Assembly (NCBI GenBank): GCA_029212785.1
Contig: JARGOG010000017.1
Location: 27,962 to 69,513, forward strand
Direction: 5' to 3'
Source of the DNA: Thalassobaculaceae bacterium
Lineage (GTDB): Bacteria; Pseudomonadota; Alphaproteobacteria; Thalassobaculales; Thalassobaculaceae
DNA: 41,552 nt
The position numbers were made by a program, and so were the translations under genes. Below are positions 8,893 to 19,300 of this stretch, in pieces. Below the pieces are notes generated by a model. The model ran no database searches and was not told where the DNA came from. It saw only the letters and a program-made list of their open reading frames with translations. The number at the start of each line of letters is the position of its first letter. Position 1 is the first letter of the stretch.

Positions 8893-11661
8893 GTGGTTTT
8901 TCATACAGAGATCCGCGACGCGATTGACCGTCTGGTCGACAACCGGACGATCCGCGGGCTGTTCCGGGAATGGACCGATCTGGCGACGTCGGAAGGTTTG
9001 CCGCCTTATTCCGCCTTCGATCCGGCGAGTCGCCCGCTCCTTGCGTCCAATCTGATGGTGCTGGTGCCGGAGGATGGCGGCTACCGTTACCGGCATTACG
9101 GCGTCGGAATTGCCCGCGTGTCCGGTTTTGATATGACCGGACGGACGACCGCGGATTTCGATAGCGATGTCGGCCGCTTCTTTGCCGAGAAATACGCGCA
9201 GACCCTGGAGGCGCTACAGCCGCTCTACACGTTGCATCGGGCCAGTCATGCCCGTGGCGTGCTGCTGTGGGAGCGCCTGATCCTGCCGGTGGACGAGGAC
9301 GGAAGCACCGTGCTGGTCTGCTACAACACGCCGGCCGACAACAAGGCGGATGCGTTCGATGCGCTGATGGAGACCAGCACCGAAGGCCTGCTGCTCATGC
9401 GCCCGTCCCAAGACAAGGCCGGGACGGTGACCGACTTCGTGGTCGCGGTCGCCAACCGACGCGTTCAGCAGATATTCGGGGCGACGGGTTTGCTGGACGG
9501 GCAGCGGCTGAGCCAGGTGTCACCGACCTTTAACGAGCAGATCTTCGACGCCTGCGTCCGGGTCTTCGCCACTGGTCGAACGGAGCGGCTCCAGGTGGTG
9601 GAGCGGAGTGCCGCGGCGGCGGGCACCACCGATGGGATCGGGAGGCTGATCTATCAGGTCGGCCTGTCCCGGGCGGAGGAACGGGTGATCGTGGCGCTCA
9701 GCGACGTGACCGAGGTCACCCGCGCCAAGGAGGAGGCGGAACTGGCCAATGAGGGCAAGTCGCGCTTCCTCGCCATGATGAGCCATGAGATCCGCACCCC
9801 GATGAACGGGCTGATCGGCATGCTCGGCCTTGTACTGCGCTCGGAGATGACCGAGGAGCAGCGTTCGATGGTGTCGCTCGCCAAGCAGTCGGCCGACAAT
9901 CTCCTGGTCATCCTCAACGATATTCTGGATTTCTCGAAGATCGAATTCGACAAACTCGAACTCGACCACGCGCCGATGGATTTGAGCGAGATCGTCGCCA
10001 GCGTCGCCGACCTGTTCTATCCGGAGGCGGCGACCAAAGAGGTGGAGGTGGCGACCTATGTCGACACATCCATGCCGCTGCGGCGGCTGGGCGACGCCAG
10101 CCGGCTGCGCCAGATTCTGATGAATCTGGTCGGCAATGCGGTGAAGTTCACGAAGGCCGGCGGGGTTTCGGTCACGGTGACGGCCGATGTGGAGGATGGC
10201 GTACGAATCGACGTGAAGGACAGCGGCGTCGGAATTCCGGCCGACCGCCTGCATATTCTGTTTCGGGAGTTTTCCCAGGCCGATCAGAGTATTTCGCGCC
10301 GCTTCGGGGGAACCGGTCTCGGTCTCGCGATCAGTCAACGGCTGGCGAATCTCATGGGGGGGCAGATCACCGCCGATTCCACCGTCGGGTCCGGCAGCGT
10401 CTTCAGCCTGAAGATACCCATGCCGGTCGTGGCCGACCAGACGCCTCGCAGCGGGACGCCGGCCGATTTGCGGGGCAAGCGCTGTCTGATTGTCGATGAC
10501 GTCGCGTTGAACATAGATATCTTCCGGCGACAGATCGCGCTCTGGGGCGTGGACGGCGACGGGGAGATGGATCCCGAACGCGCCGTCGCCCGTCTGCGGC
10601 AGGCGATGCGGGACGGCCGGCCCTACGATATCGCGATCCTGGATCACAACATGCCGCATCTATCCGGCCCCGACGTCGCTTACAAGCTGCGCGGTGATCC
10701 GGAACTGGGCGGCATTCGACTGATCTTGGCCTCGTCCGCTGATCTGAATTATTCCAACGACAGCAAAGCATTAGATCTGTTTGACCGTGTGCTTCGCAAG
10801 CCCGTTCGGCCGTTCGATCTGATGTCGGCCCTGAGCGAGGATTCGACCAGGCCATTGACCACAACCCCGGCTGAGGAACAGCTAGTGACGGATCATCCCT
10901 TGCGGCTGCTCGTAGCCGAGGACAACAACATCAACCGCATCCTCATGCAGACCGCCCTGTCCCGGATCGGACACACGGTCGATCTCGCAGAGAACGGCGT
11001 CGAGGCGGTTGATGCCGTAGCCCGGCAGACTTTCGACGTGATTCTGATGGATATCGAAATGCCGGAGATGGACGGTGAGGAGGCTGCCCGGCGCATCCGT
11101 GCCGCCCACGGACCGAAGCCGGCGATGGTTGCCCTGACCGCCCATGCGGGTGATGCGCACCGCGATCATTTCCTCAGCATCGGCTTCGACGGCTATCTGG
11201 CCAAACCGGTCGACTTCGAGGTTCTCGAGGCGCTGCTGGGCGACCTCGCTCGTCAGAACGGGTCCGCGGCGCCGGCCGACGCCGAAGCGTGGTCCGCTCG
11301 TTTGATCGACAAGGCCCGCATCGATGTTCTGACTCAGGCCCTCGATTCTTCGATCGTATCGACGATGCTGGACAAGTTTGCCGAGGGGTTGCGGGAGGCC
11401 CGGCCGAAACTGATGGCTATGGCGGATACAGGCGACCTGAAGAAGGCGTCCGAGCAAGTCCATACTCTGAAAGGCATGTGCCTGAATTTCGGGGCGGACG
11501 ATCTGGCGGAGGCCGCTCTCTCAGCAGAACAGAAGCTCGCTGCCGGCACGGCCCTCAATGCCGAAGAAATACGAAAATTTGCCGAATTGATTGACCACAC
11601 TTATAATGAGGTATTGAATTTGTCGCACCAACTTCGTGAAAATAACGATGGTATCGTATAG
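8893..11661 (+). CDS. hybrid sensor histidine kinase (PAS_5-like, PAS, HisKA, HATPase, two REC, Hpt)
   Basis: A 922-residue phosphorelay kinase. I chose the GTG at 8893, preceded by GGGAG at 8881; an ATG at 8788 in frame would overlap the protease and adds nothing conserved. Domains: PAS_5-like sensor about 20-155; a second PAS about 155-275; HisKA with His298 in MMSHEIRTP; HATPase with N box (NLVGNAVKF) and G boxes ([14 protein letters not shown]); receiver 1 about 530-650 with Asp584 in ILDHNMP; receiver 2 about 669-785 with Asp720 in [11 protein letters not shown]; Hpt about 810-900 with His857 in VHTLKGM. No transmembrane segment, so it is cytoplasmic. All phosphotransfer residues are intact. 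The output regulator is not nearby, but PilZ genes flank it. Confidence 0.9.
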   Translation: MVFHTEIRDAIDRLVDNRTIRGLFREWTDLATSEGLPPYSAFDPASRPLLASNLMVLVPEDGGYRYRHYGVGIARVSGFDMTGRTTADFDSDVGRFFAEKYAQTLEALQPLYTLHRASHARGVLLWERLILPVDEDGSTVLVCYNTPADNKADAFDALMETSTEGLLLMRPSQDKAGTVTDFVVAVANRRVQQIFGATGLLDGQRLSQVSPTFNEQIFDACVRVFATGRTERLQVVERSAAAAGTTDGIGRLIYQVGLSRAEERVIVALSDVTEVTRAKEEAELANEGKSRFLAMMSHEIRTPMNGLIGMLGLVLRSEMTEEQRSMVSLAKQSADNLLVILNDILDFSKIEFDKLELDHAPMDLSEIVASVADLFYPEAATKEVEVATYVDTSMPLRRLGDASRLRQILMNLVGNAVKFTKAGGVSVTVTADVEDGVRIDVKDSGVGIPADRLHILFREFSQADQSISRRFGGTGLGLAISQRLANLMGGQITADSTVGSGSVFSLKIPMPVVADQTPRSGTPADLRGKRCLIVDDVALNIDIFRRQIALWGVDGDGEMDPERAVARLRQAMRDGRPYDIAILDHNMPHLSGPDVAYKLRGDPELGGIRLILASSADLNYSNDSKALDLFDRVLRKPVRPFDLMSALSEDSTRPLTTTPAEEQLVTDHPLRLLVAEDNNINRILMQTALSRIGHTVDLAENGVEAVDAVARQTFDVILMDIEMPEMDGEEAARRIRAAHGPKPAMVALTAHAGDAHRDHFLSIGFDGYLAKPVDFEVLEALLGDLARQNGSAAPADAEAWSARLIDKARIDVLTQALDSSIVSTMLDKFAEGLREARPKLMAMADTGDLKKASEQVHTLKGMCLNFGADDLAEAALSAEQKLAAGTALNAEEIRKFAELIDHTYNEVLNLSHQLRENNDGIV

Positions 11662-11751
11662 TGCCTCCGGTGAGGTGATGACGGCATCGGGTCGTTCAGC
11701 GCCACAGCCTCGGTGAACATGCCTGGCGAAATGAGTGCGGTGGAGTCTGCG

Positions 11752-12096
11752 ATGAGCGAGGAGCGTCGGAATTTCTCGCGCCGGAGAACGGAAACGTTGG
11801 CGGCGATCAGCACGGTTGAAGGACAGGATCTCGATACCCAGGCGCGTGTTGTCGATCTGTCGGTCAATGGGGTCAGGCTCGCAACTTCAGCGGTGCTGCA
11901 GGGAGAAACCCGGTATCGGGTGAAACTGGCCCAAACCAGCGTCTTGGTGGAGTTCGTGGTGCGTGAGCGGATCGGTGACGAGTACCGGTGCCAGTTCGAA
12001 ACGCCCTGGGAGGATCTGCATGACGTGATCCGCCAGAGCGATGATCTGACGTTACTGGTCCTGGAAGCCTCTCACTCTGAGGAAGACACTCGATAG
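11752..12096 (+). CDS. stand-alone PilZ domain protein
   Basis: A 114-residue single-domain PilZ protein. It begins ERRNFSRRR, giving the RxxxR element, and has DLSVNG (DxSxxG) about 30 residues later, so the c-di-GMP-binding signature is complete. I prefer the ATG at 11752, which has GGAG six bases upstream and places the arginine motif right after the start; an upstream GTG at 11713 in the same frame would add 13 residues. It follows the hybrid kinase by about 90 bases, and is separated from arsR by a promoter-like region. It could be the effector end of the kinase cluster, which is inference. Confidence 0.8.
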   Translation: MSEERRNFSRRRTETLAAISTVEGQDLDTQARVVDLSVNGVRLATSAVLQGETRYRVKLAQTSVLVEFVVRERIGDEYRCQFETPWEDLHDVIRQSDDLTLLVLEASHSEEDTR

Positions 12097-12110
12097 CCGT
12101 TGCGATTTTC

Positions 12111-12138
12111 TCGACAGGTTTCACGCGTCTGTAACAAT
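12111..12138 (+). promoter_or_regulatory. putative arsR promoter with overlapping dyad
   Basis: TCGACA at 12111-12116 and AACAAT at 12133-12138, spaced by 16 bases, resemble a sigma-70 promoter. The -10 lies inside an imperfect inverted repeat (AACAATTCAATGTT, 12133-12146), where an ArsR dimer could bind and block transcription. This region is A/T-richer than its surroundings and lies directly before arsR. Autoregulation is inferred from the family. Confidence 0.4.
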
Positions 12139-12155
12139 TCAATGTTATTCGAAAG

Positions 12156-12548
12156 ATGAAAATGATAGAGGAACAGGCAATCGGGGCATTCGCTGCGCTG
12201 GCACATGAAAACAGGCTGACGATTTTCCGGGCGCTGATGCATGCCGGGCCATCGGGTATGGCGGCGGGTGACATTGCGACCGAGGCCGGTCTCGCCCCGT
12301 CGAACGTCTCCTTCCATGTTGCCCAGATGGAGCGGGCGGGTCTGCTGCGGTCGTGGCGGGTTCGCCGGAACATCTTCTATGCCGTCGAGATCGACGGTGT
12401 GCGCCGGCTGGTGACGTTCCTCGCGCAGGAGTGCTGCGCCGGCCATCCGGAGCTCTGCGGGTTGTTTCCGGGAGCTTCGGCCGACGCGAATGCCGCGGAC
12501 GTGTCGTCAGCTGACACAAAACTGGCTGAGGATGCGGCTGCCGATTGA
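12156..12548 (+). CDS. arsR: ArsR family metalloregulator
   Basis: A 130-residue winged-helix repressor. The ArsR fold spans residues 5-95: AFAALAHENRLTIFRAL, then the recognition helix region LAPSNVSFHVAQMERAGLL and the wing WRVRRNIFYAVE. The typical ELCVC-type arsenic site in the DNA-binding helix is absent. Instead Cys93, Cys94 and Cys101 form a cluster after the wing (ECCAGHPELC), resembling ArsR proteins that sense As(III) through C-terminal cysteines. The poorly conserved Ala/Asp-rich tail is probably disordered. It should repress its own operon until As(III) binds. Its stop overlaps the upstream part of the arsC frame. Confidence 0.9.
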   Translation: MKMIEEQAIGAFAALAHENRLTIFRALMHAGPSGMAAGDIATEAGLAPSNVSFHVAQMERAGLLRSWRVRRNIFYAVEIDGVRRLVTFLAQECCAGHPELCGLFPGASADANAADVSSADTKLAEDAAAD

Positions 12549-12574
12549 CCTTCTTCGGATCAGGGAGGCGGATT

Positions 12575-13087
12575 TTGGCTGACGAGAAAAACTACAACGT
12601 ACTGTTCCTGTGCACCGGCAATTCCGCGCGCAGCATTCTGGCGGAAGCCATTTTGAAGCGCGAAGGCCTCGGCCGGTTTCAGGCTTTCAGCGCGGGGAGC
12701 CATCCGAAAGGGCAGGTTCATCCCTTCGCGATCGATCTACTCAGGCTGCAGAACCACCCCGTCGACGGTCTGCGTTCCAAGGGCTGGGAAGAGTTCGCCG
12801 CACCGGGCGCGCCGGACATGCATTTTGTCTTTACCGTCTGTGACGACGCGGCGGCCGAGACCTGTCCGGTTTGGCCGGGACAGCCGATGACCGCCCATTG
12901 GGGCGTGCCGGATCCGACGGCGGCGGTCGGCACCGAGGCGGAACGCCGTCTAGCCTTCTTCGAGGCCTATCGGATGCTGACCAACCGCATCTCGGTCTTC
13001 GTCAATCTGCCGCTGCACGCCATTGACAAGCTCACCCTGCAGCGCCGCCTGACGGAAATGGGCCGGTCCTCCACCAGCGCCGCATGA
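12575..13087 (+). CDS. arsC: arsenate reductase, low-molecular-weight phosphatase type
   Basis: A 170-residue ArsC of the LMW protein tyrosine phosphatase fold. The catalytic P-loop is Cys13 in [10 protein letters not shown], and the redox pair is Cys89 and Cys97 in [15 protein letters not shown], followed by HWGVPDP. These are the three cysteines of thioredoxin-linked ArsC enzymes, which reduce arsenate to arsenite for export. I place the start at TTG 12575 because AGGGAGG lies six bases upstream and the conserved domain starts shortly after; a longer TTG start at 12545 would overlap the arsR stop codon. It sits between arsR and the arsenite exporter. Confidence 0.88.
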   Translation: MADEKNYNVLFLCTGNSARSILAEAILKREGLGRFQAFSAGSHPKGQVHPFAIDLLRLQNHPVDGLRSKGWEEFAAPGAPDMHFVFTVCDDAAAETCPVWPGQPMTAHWGVPDPTAAVGTEAERRLAFFEAYRMLTNRISVFVNLPLHAIDKLTLQRRLTEMGRSSTSAA

Positions 13088-13112
13088 CGCGCATTCAACA
13101 GACGGAAACACC

Positions 13113-14183
13113 GTGACAGCAGAAAGCACACCGGCCGTGGCGCCGGCGGGAATCGGCTTCTTCGAGAAATGGCTTTCGGTCTGGGTCGCCCTGTGTATCG
13201 CGGCCGGGGTTGCGCTCGGCTCCGCGCTGCCGGAGGTGTTCGCGACCTTGGCGGCGGCCGAGTTCGCCAATGTGAACCTGATCGTCGCCGTGCTGATCTG
13301 GGCGATGGTCTATCCGATGATGGTGAATGTCGACTTCGCCAGCCTCGGTCATATCGCCGACAAGCCCAAGGGACTGGTGATCACCATCGTCGTGAACTGG
13401 CTGGTGAAACCGTTCACCATGGCCGGTCTCGGCGTGCTGTTTTTCGAGGTGTTCTTCGCCGACTACATCGCCCCGGCCGACGCGCAACAGTATATCGCCG
13501 GACTGATCCTGCTCGGAGCGGCTCCCTGCACCGCCATGGTATTCGTGTGGTCGCAACTCACCCGCGGCGACCCGAACTATACCCTGGTCCAGGTGTCGGT
13601 GAACGACATCATCATGGTCTTCGCCTTCGCACCGATCGTGGCTTTCCTGCTCGGCGTGACCGATATCGCCGTGCCGTGGGAGACGCTGCTGCTGTCGGTT
13701 GCCCTCTATGTCGTCATTCCGCTGGCGGCCGGTGCCGTCACCCGATGGCGCCTGACGGCCGGACGGGGCGGGGATGGCGAGGCCGTGGTCGCCCGCTTCA
13801 CCGGTGCGATCAAGCCGGTCTCCATCATCGGCCTGCTGGCCACCGTGGTTCTGCTGTTCGGCTTCCAGGGGCAGGTCCTTCTCGACCGCCCCGTGGTGAT
13901 CGCCATGATCGCCGCGCCGCTGCTGGTGCAATCCTACGGCATCTTCGCCATCGCCTATGCGGCGGCCTGGGCCTGGCGCATCCCGTTCAACATCGCCGCT
14001 CCTTGCGCGCTGATCGGTACCTCGAACTTCTTCGAACTGGCGGTCGCGGTGGCAATCAGTCTGTTCGGACTTGAGTCCGGTGCGGCGTTGACCACCGTGG
14101 TCGGTGTGCTTGTGGAAGTGCCGGTGATGCTGTCGCTCGTCGCCTTCGCCAACCGCACCCGAGGCGCGTTCCGCGACGGTTGA
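13113..14183 (+). CDS. acr3: ACR3 family arsenite efflux transporter
   Basis: A 356-residue inner-membrane protein with about ten hydrophobic segments. The diagnostic Acr3 motif [14 protein letters not shown] is present with its essential Cys139, as are the conserved [10 protein letters not shown] near residue 70 and [12 protein letters not shown] near residue 305. It exports arsenite produced by the adjacent arsenate reductase using the proton gradient. It starts at GTG 25 bases after arsC. There is no arsA ATPase, as is usual for Acr3 systems. Confidence 0.92.
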   Translation: MTAESTPAVAPAGIGFFEKWLSVWVALCIAAGVALGSALPEVFATLAAAEFANVNLIVAVLIWAMVYPMMVNVDFASLGHIADKPKGLVITIVVNWLVKPFTMAGLGVLFFEVFFADYIAPADAQQYIAGLILLGAAPCTAMVFVWSQLTRGDPNYTLVQVSVNDIIMVFAFAPIVAFLLGVTDIAVPWETLLLSVALYVVIPLAAGAVTRWRLTAGRGGDGEAVVARFTGAIKPVSIIGLLATVVLLFGFQGQVLLDRPVVIAMIAAPLLVQSYGIFAIAYAAAWAWRIPFNIAAPCALIGTSNFFELAVAVAISLFGLESGAALTTVVGVLVEVPVMLSLVAFANRTRGAFRDG

Positions 14184-14253
14184 AAAGCCGGTCGGGCGGA
14201 TCGACGCGCCGGCTGCCAGCCGATAACCTCGGGCGCGCTGATCGGAGGCCCCC

Positions 14254-14892
14254 ATGACTGAATACGTCCCGCGCGAGACCGACTGTCTCGTCCTGATCGA
14301 CCTGCAATACGATTTCATGCCCGGCGGTACGCTCGCCGTGGCCGATGGCGACGCGGTGGTGCCGGTCGCCAACCGGCTCTGCGAGGCCTTCGCCCATGTG
14401 GTCGCCACCCAGGACTGGCACCCGGCGGGCCATAGCTCCTTCGCCTCGCAGCATCCGGGGCACGACGCGTTCACCACCGTGGAGATGCCTTATGGCCCTC
14501 AGACCCTATGGCCGGATCACTGCGTCCAGGGGGCGCCGGGCGCCGAGTTGCACCGGGACCTCGCCCTCGATCGGGTCGAGCTGATCCTGCGCAAGGGCTA
14601 CCGGCGCGCCATCGACAGCTATTCCGCCTTCATGGAGAACGACCGGACGACTCCCACCGGTCTCACCGGCTACCTGCGGGAGCGCGGATTCGAGCGGCTG
14701 TTCTTCGCCGGGCTGGCTACCGACTTCTGCGTCGCCTGGTCGGTCCTGGACGCCCGCAAGGCCGGGTTCGAGGCGGTGATCCTGACCGACGCCTGCCGGG
14801 CGATCGACCTGGGCGGGTCTCTGGATGCGGCGATGACGAACATGCGCGAGGCGGGCGCGGATATTACCGAGACGTCCTCGGTTCTCGACTGA
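14254..14892 (+). CDS. pncA: nicotinamidase
   Basis: A 212-residue cysteine hydrolase of the isochorismatase fold that deamidates nicotinamide to nicotinate for NAD salvage. The triad is visible: Asp16 in LIDLQYDFMPGG, Lys114 in LRKGYRR and Cys159 in ATDFCVAWS. The metal-binding DWHPAGH motif lies near residue 52. The start has GGAGG seven bases upstream. It follows acr3 by 70 bases in the same direction and could share the ars transcript, though no functional link is evident. Confidence 0.93.
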   Translation: MTEYVPRETDCLVLIDLQYDFMPGGTLAVADGDAVVPVANRLCEAFAHVVATQDWHPAGHSSFASQHPGHDAFTTVEMPYGPQTLWPDHCVQGAPGAELHRDLALDRVELILRKGYRRAIDSYSAFMENDRTTPTGLTGYLRERGFERLFFAGLATDFCVAWSVLDARKAGFEAVILTDACRAIDLGGSLDAAMTNMREAGADITETSSVLD

Positions 14893-14908
14893 TCCCCATC
14901 ATCCGACA

Positions 14909-14988
14909 TCCTGGACGCGCGGAGCGCGATCCAGGACCCATCGTCCCGACTGCATGGATTCTGGATCGTTCCTATGGCCGTCCAGGAA
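14909..14988. repeat. double palindrome in a convergent intergenic region
   Basis: TCCTGGA (14909-14915) pairs with TCCAGGA (14930-14936), and CGCGC (14916-14920) with GCGCG (14924-14928), giving a 12-base-pair stem with one bulged base and a GGA loop. A second, imperfect palindrome of the same type follows (TTCTGGA at 14959-14965 with TCCAGGAA at 14981-14988). This arrangement of ctggacgcgc / gcgatccagg arms is typical of dispersed extragenic palindromes in alphaproteobacteria. It separates the convergent pncA and antiporter genes and may also act as a bidirectional terminator. Confidence 0.65.
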
Positions 14989-15014
14989 GTCGGGGGGTGG
15001 GGATCGGAGTCGGT

Positions 15015-16271
15015 TTAGTAGCCCTGCTCGGTCTCGCTGTTCCGCATGTAGTGCCGTACCACCCGCCCGGTGGTCAGTCCCTGGACGATGATGGAGAAGA
15101 TCACCACCACATAGGTGACCGTCAGCAGTAGCGGCTTTTCCGGATGGTCCGGCAGCGACAGGACCAGGGCGACGGAGATCGCCCCCCGCAGCCCGCCCCA
15201 GGTCATGATCGGGATCACCCCGGGGGAGAAGGCGCGGCGCAGCTTGAGGGCGGTGATCGGGATTCCGACGGCGATGGCGCGGGCGCCGAGCACCAACGGG
15301 ATCGACGCCAAGCCGTAGAGCAGATAGCTCGCGTCAACCGCGACGGTCAGCACCTCGAGCCCGATCAGCAGGAACAGCACCGCGTTCAGGATCTCGTCGA
15401 TCAGCCGCCAGAACGCATCCACATGCTCTCGGGTGACGGCGCTCATGCCGTATTTGACGCCCTTGTGACCGATCAGCAGGCCGGCGACCACGACGGCGAT
15501 GGGGCCGCTCATGTGCAGCGCGTGCGCCAGCGAGTAGGTGCCCATGACCAGGGCGAGGGTCAGCAGCACCTCGATGGCGTAGTCGTCCATCCGACGCATG
15601 ATCCGGTAGACGATCCAGCCGATCACGCCGCCAAGAACGGCGCCGCCGACGGCCTCGACCAGGAACAGCTCGGCCATCTCCAGCATGGTGATCGGAGCGT
15701 CCGGAGCCTGGCGAAAGGCGGCCGCGGTGGCGATCAGGAAAACCACATAGGCCACGCCGTCGTTGAACAGGCTTTCGCCGGCGATCTTGGTCTCCAGCGC
15801 CTTTGGCACCTTGATCGACTTCAGCAGGCTCAGCACCGCGACCGGATCGGTCGGCGAGATCAGCGCGCCGAAGACGAAGGCGATCAGGATCGGCACGCCG
15901 GTGAGGAGGTGGAAGCCGAGGGCGACGAGCGCCGTCGAGATCACCACGCCGAGGGTCGCCATCAGGGCGACGGCCCATTTCTGCTCGTGCAGCGAGTCGA
16001 AATCGACATGCAGCGCGCCGGCGAACAGCAGGAAGCCAAGCATGCCCTTCAGCAGGGCATCGGCGAAATCGATCTCGAGGATCTGCTGGCGAACCACATC
16101 GTCGACCCTGAAGCCCGGGATCACCGCGTTCAGGCTGACCAGGATCAGCGACGCCGCCAGGCCGATAACCACCAGGCCGACCGTCGAGGGCAAGCGGATG
16201 ACGAAGTGGTTCAGGACGCCGCATGCCGCCGCAAGGCTGACCAGGATCGCGGCAATGTCGAAAGGCGTCAT
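15015..16271 (-). CDS. NhaP-type cation:proton antiporter (CPA1)
   Basis: A 418-residue membrane protein with about 12 hydrophobic segments. Family markers are the FALLISPTDPVAVLSLLK-like stretch (here FGALISPTDPVAV), SLFNDGVAYVVFL with the ND ion-binding pair, and the late segment TWGGLRGAISVALVLSLP. It should exchange Na+ or K+ for protons across the inner membrane. It lies 88 bases downstream of the RND pump on the same strand, so it may be the last gene of that operon. The ATG at 16271 is preceded by AGGGA. Confidence 0.9.
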   Translation of the reverse strand: MTPFDIAAILVSLAAACGVLNHFVIRLPSTVGLVVIGLAASLILVSLNAVIPGFRVDDVVRQQILEIDFADALLKGMLGFLLFAGALHVDFDSLHEQKWAVALMATLGVVISTALVALGFHLLTGVPILIAFVFGALISPTDPVAVLSLLKSIKVPKALETKIAGESLFNDGVAYVVFLIATAAAFRQAPDAPITMLEMAELFLVEAVGGAVLGGVIGWIVYRIMRRMDDYAIEVLLTLALVMGTYSLAHALHMSGPIAVVVAGLLIGHKGVKYGMSAVTREHVDAFWRLIDEILNAVLFLLIGLEVLTVAVDASYLLYGLASIPLVLGARAIAVGIPITALKLRRAFSPGVIPIMTWGGLRGAISVALVLSLPDHPEKPLLLTVTYVVVIFSIIVQGLTTGRVVRHYMRNSETEQGY

Positions 16272-16359
16272 GCTGGGTCCCTGCGATATCGCCGCCGGAA
16301 GACGGCCTTCCCGTGTCTACCACCAAAGCAGCGCGGGAGGCACGGTGTTGGCGGTGGCG

Positions 16360-19300
16360 TCAGTCGTCTCCCGCACCCAGTGGCTTCGGAGGCGGAGTCG
16401 CGTCGCCGCCTTCGGCCACGTCGGGCACAGTGTCCGCGTGCGCCATTTCGCGCTCAAGCTTGTCGGCGCCGCTGGCACGGGCCGGCGACAGGCGGGCGAG
16501 GCCCAGATACACGACCGGCGTCAGATACAGGGTGAAGACCGCGGCAAGACCGAGCCCGCCGAACACCACCCAGCCGATGGCCATGCGCGCCTCGGCCCCC
16601 GGGCCGTGGCTCAAGATCAGCGGCAGGCCGCCGAGAATGGTCGAGACCATGGTCATCACGATCGGGCGCAGGCGGACGATGGCCGCCCGCTCCGCCGCCT
16701 CGCGCACGGAGAAGCCACGGTCGCGGAGTTGGTCGGCGAATTCGACCACCAGGATACCGTTCTTCGCCATCAGGCCGATCATCATCACCAGGCCGATCTG
16801 GCTGTAGACGTTCATCGACGTGCCGGTCAGCAGCAGGGCGTAGATCGCCGCGGCGATGCCGAACGGCACGGTGATGATGACGATCGCCGCGCTGGTGATG
16901 CTCTCGAACTGGGCGACCAGCACCAGGAACACCACGATGATGGCGATGGCGTAGGTGATCATCACCTCGCGCTCCGCCTCCTCCAGCGCCTCCGCTTCGC
17001 CGAGCAGGATCATGTCGACGCCTTCCGGCAGCACCGCCTCGGCGATCTCGCGGATGTCGACCGCCGCCTGCTTCAGGGTGACGCTCGGCCGCACATCTGC
17101 GTCTATCTCCACCGCGCGGCGCTGCACGTGGCGGTCGAGCTCGTTGGCGACGCCTTCTTCGGTCAGGGTGACCAGGCTGGACAGCGGCACCAGCGACCCC
17201 CTGTCGGTGCGGATATACAGGTTCACCAGATCGCTCGGGTCGTCGATGGCGCCACTGCGCGCCTCCAGCATGATCGGGATGGATTCGTCGCGGACGTTGA
17301 GGTCGGCGATGTCCATGCCGTCGATCATCACACGGAGCGTGTCGGCCAGATCGTCGAGCGGAATGCCGAGATCGGACGCTCGGCGCCGGTCGATGCGCAC
17401 GGAAAGCTGCGGCTGGGTCGGCTGGTAGGAGATGCGGATGTCCGAGAGATAGGGCAGCCGCTTCTCGATCTCGGCGGTCATTCCCTTGGCCGCCTCGTAC
17501 AGATGCAGGTAGTCGTTTCCGATGAGAGCGACCTCAAGCCCGCCGGCATTGCTGCGCAGGTTCAGACTGTTCGAGCCGTAGACGCGGATCCGCATGCCGG
17601 GGATCGCATTCATCTGCGGTCGGATCTCGTTCATGATCTCCTGCTGCGAGCGGGCCCGTTCCTTCCACGGCGCGAGCGGGGCGGAGACGAACACCCGGTT
17701 CAGGTCGTAGCGGCCGACGATGGTGAACAGCGACTCGATCTCGCCGCTGTCGAGATAAGGCTGGAGCACCGCCTCCATCTTGTCCGATTGCCGGTCGCTG
17801 TAGGACAGGCCCGCACCGTCCGGGCCGGTGCCGAAGACGAAGATGATCCCCCGATCCTCAGTCGGCAGCAATTCCCGGTCCAGCCGCTCGTAGGCGAACC
17901 AGGATCCGGCGGCGAGGATGGTCGCGACCGCGACAACGATCAGAGGGGCCGCCAGCGCCGCCCGCAAGGTTACGGCGTAGAGATCGGCGAGGCGGGTTCC
18001 CAGCGACCCGAGGGCGCGGCGAATTCCGAAGCGGCTCGGGCCATCTTCGCCGAGACGGGCGGCCAGGGCCGGTACCAGCGTCAACGCGACGAAGGACGAG
18101 ATCACCATGGCGATCGCCAGGACGAAGCCGAACTCGCGGAACAGCCGGCCGGCGGTGCTGGGCAGAAAGGAGATCGGCACGAAGACCGACACCAGGGTGG
18201 CGGTGGTGGCGATGACGGCGAAGAACACCTGACGCGAGCCGAGCACGGCGGCGGCCCGGGCCCCGAGCGACTGGCCGCGGCGGCGCTGGATGTTCTCCAG
18301 CACCACGATGCTGTCGTCGACGATCATCCCGGTGGCGAGCACCAGGGCCAGAAGGGTGAGGATGTTGATCGAGAAGCCGAGCAGCCAGATCGCCGCCACC
18401 GAGCCGACCAGCGCGATCGGGATCGACACGCAGGGGATCAGAGTGGCGCTCGGCGAGCCCAGGAACAGCCAGAGCGTGGCGATAACGATCAGTACCGCCA
18501 GCACCAGGGTATAGAGCACCTCCTCGACCGATCCCTCGATGAACTGGGCGTCGTCGGAGGTCACGCGCACCTGGATGCGCTCGAAGCGGCCGTTGATCTC
18601 GGCGACCGTTTCGCGGACCCGCTCGGAGATCTGGATCGTGTTGGACTGGGCCTGGCGCACGATGCCGAGGCCGATCACATGGACGCCGTCGACCCGCACA
18701 AAGCTCTCTGCATCCTCCGGGCCGAAGAACACCTGGGCGACGTCTCCGACGCGAATGTTGTCGCGGATGACGATCGCCTCGACCTCGACGGCGTTCTCCA
18801 CCGTCGCATCCGCCCGCACGATCAGCTCCTGATCCTCGGACCCGAAGCTGCCGGCGGGGATGTCGAAGGGCGCGTTCTTCAGCACGTCGATCACATCGCT
18901 GACCGAGAGCTGGTAGGCGCTGAGGCGCAGCGGATCGAGGACCACCCGGAGCTGGCGCTGACGGTCGCCGAACAGGTTCACGTCGGCCACGCCGTCGACC
19001 GAGATCAGCTCTGGAATGATGTCGTTCTCGACGATGCGGGCCAGATCCTCCTCGCTGACTTCCTCACCGAGCACGGCGAGCCGCATGATCGGGGAGGCGT
19101 CGGCGTCGGCCTTGACCACCGCCAGTTGCTCCACATTGTCGGGCAGCTCGCGCTCCACCCGGCTCACGGCCTCGCGCACGTCGGCGGCGGCGAGATCGAG
19201 ATTGGCGCCGGGATCGAACTCGACCCGCATGCGGAAGTTGTTCTCCTCGCTCGACGAATGGATCTGGCGCACGCCGTTGACCCGAGCGACCGCGCCTTCG

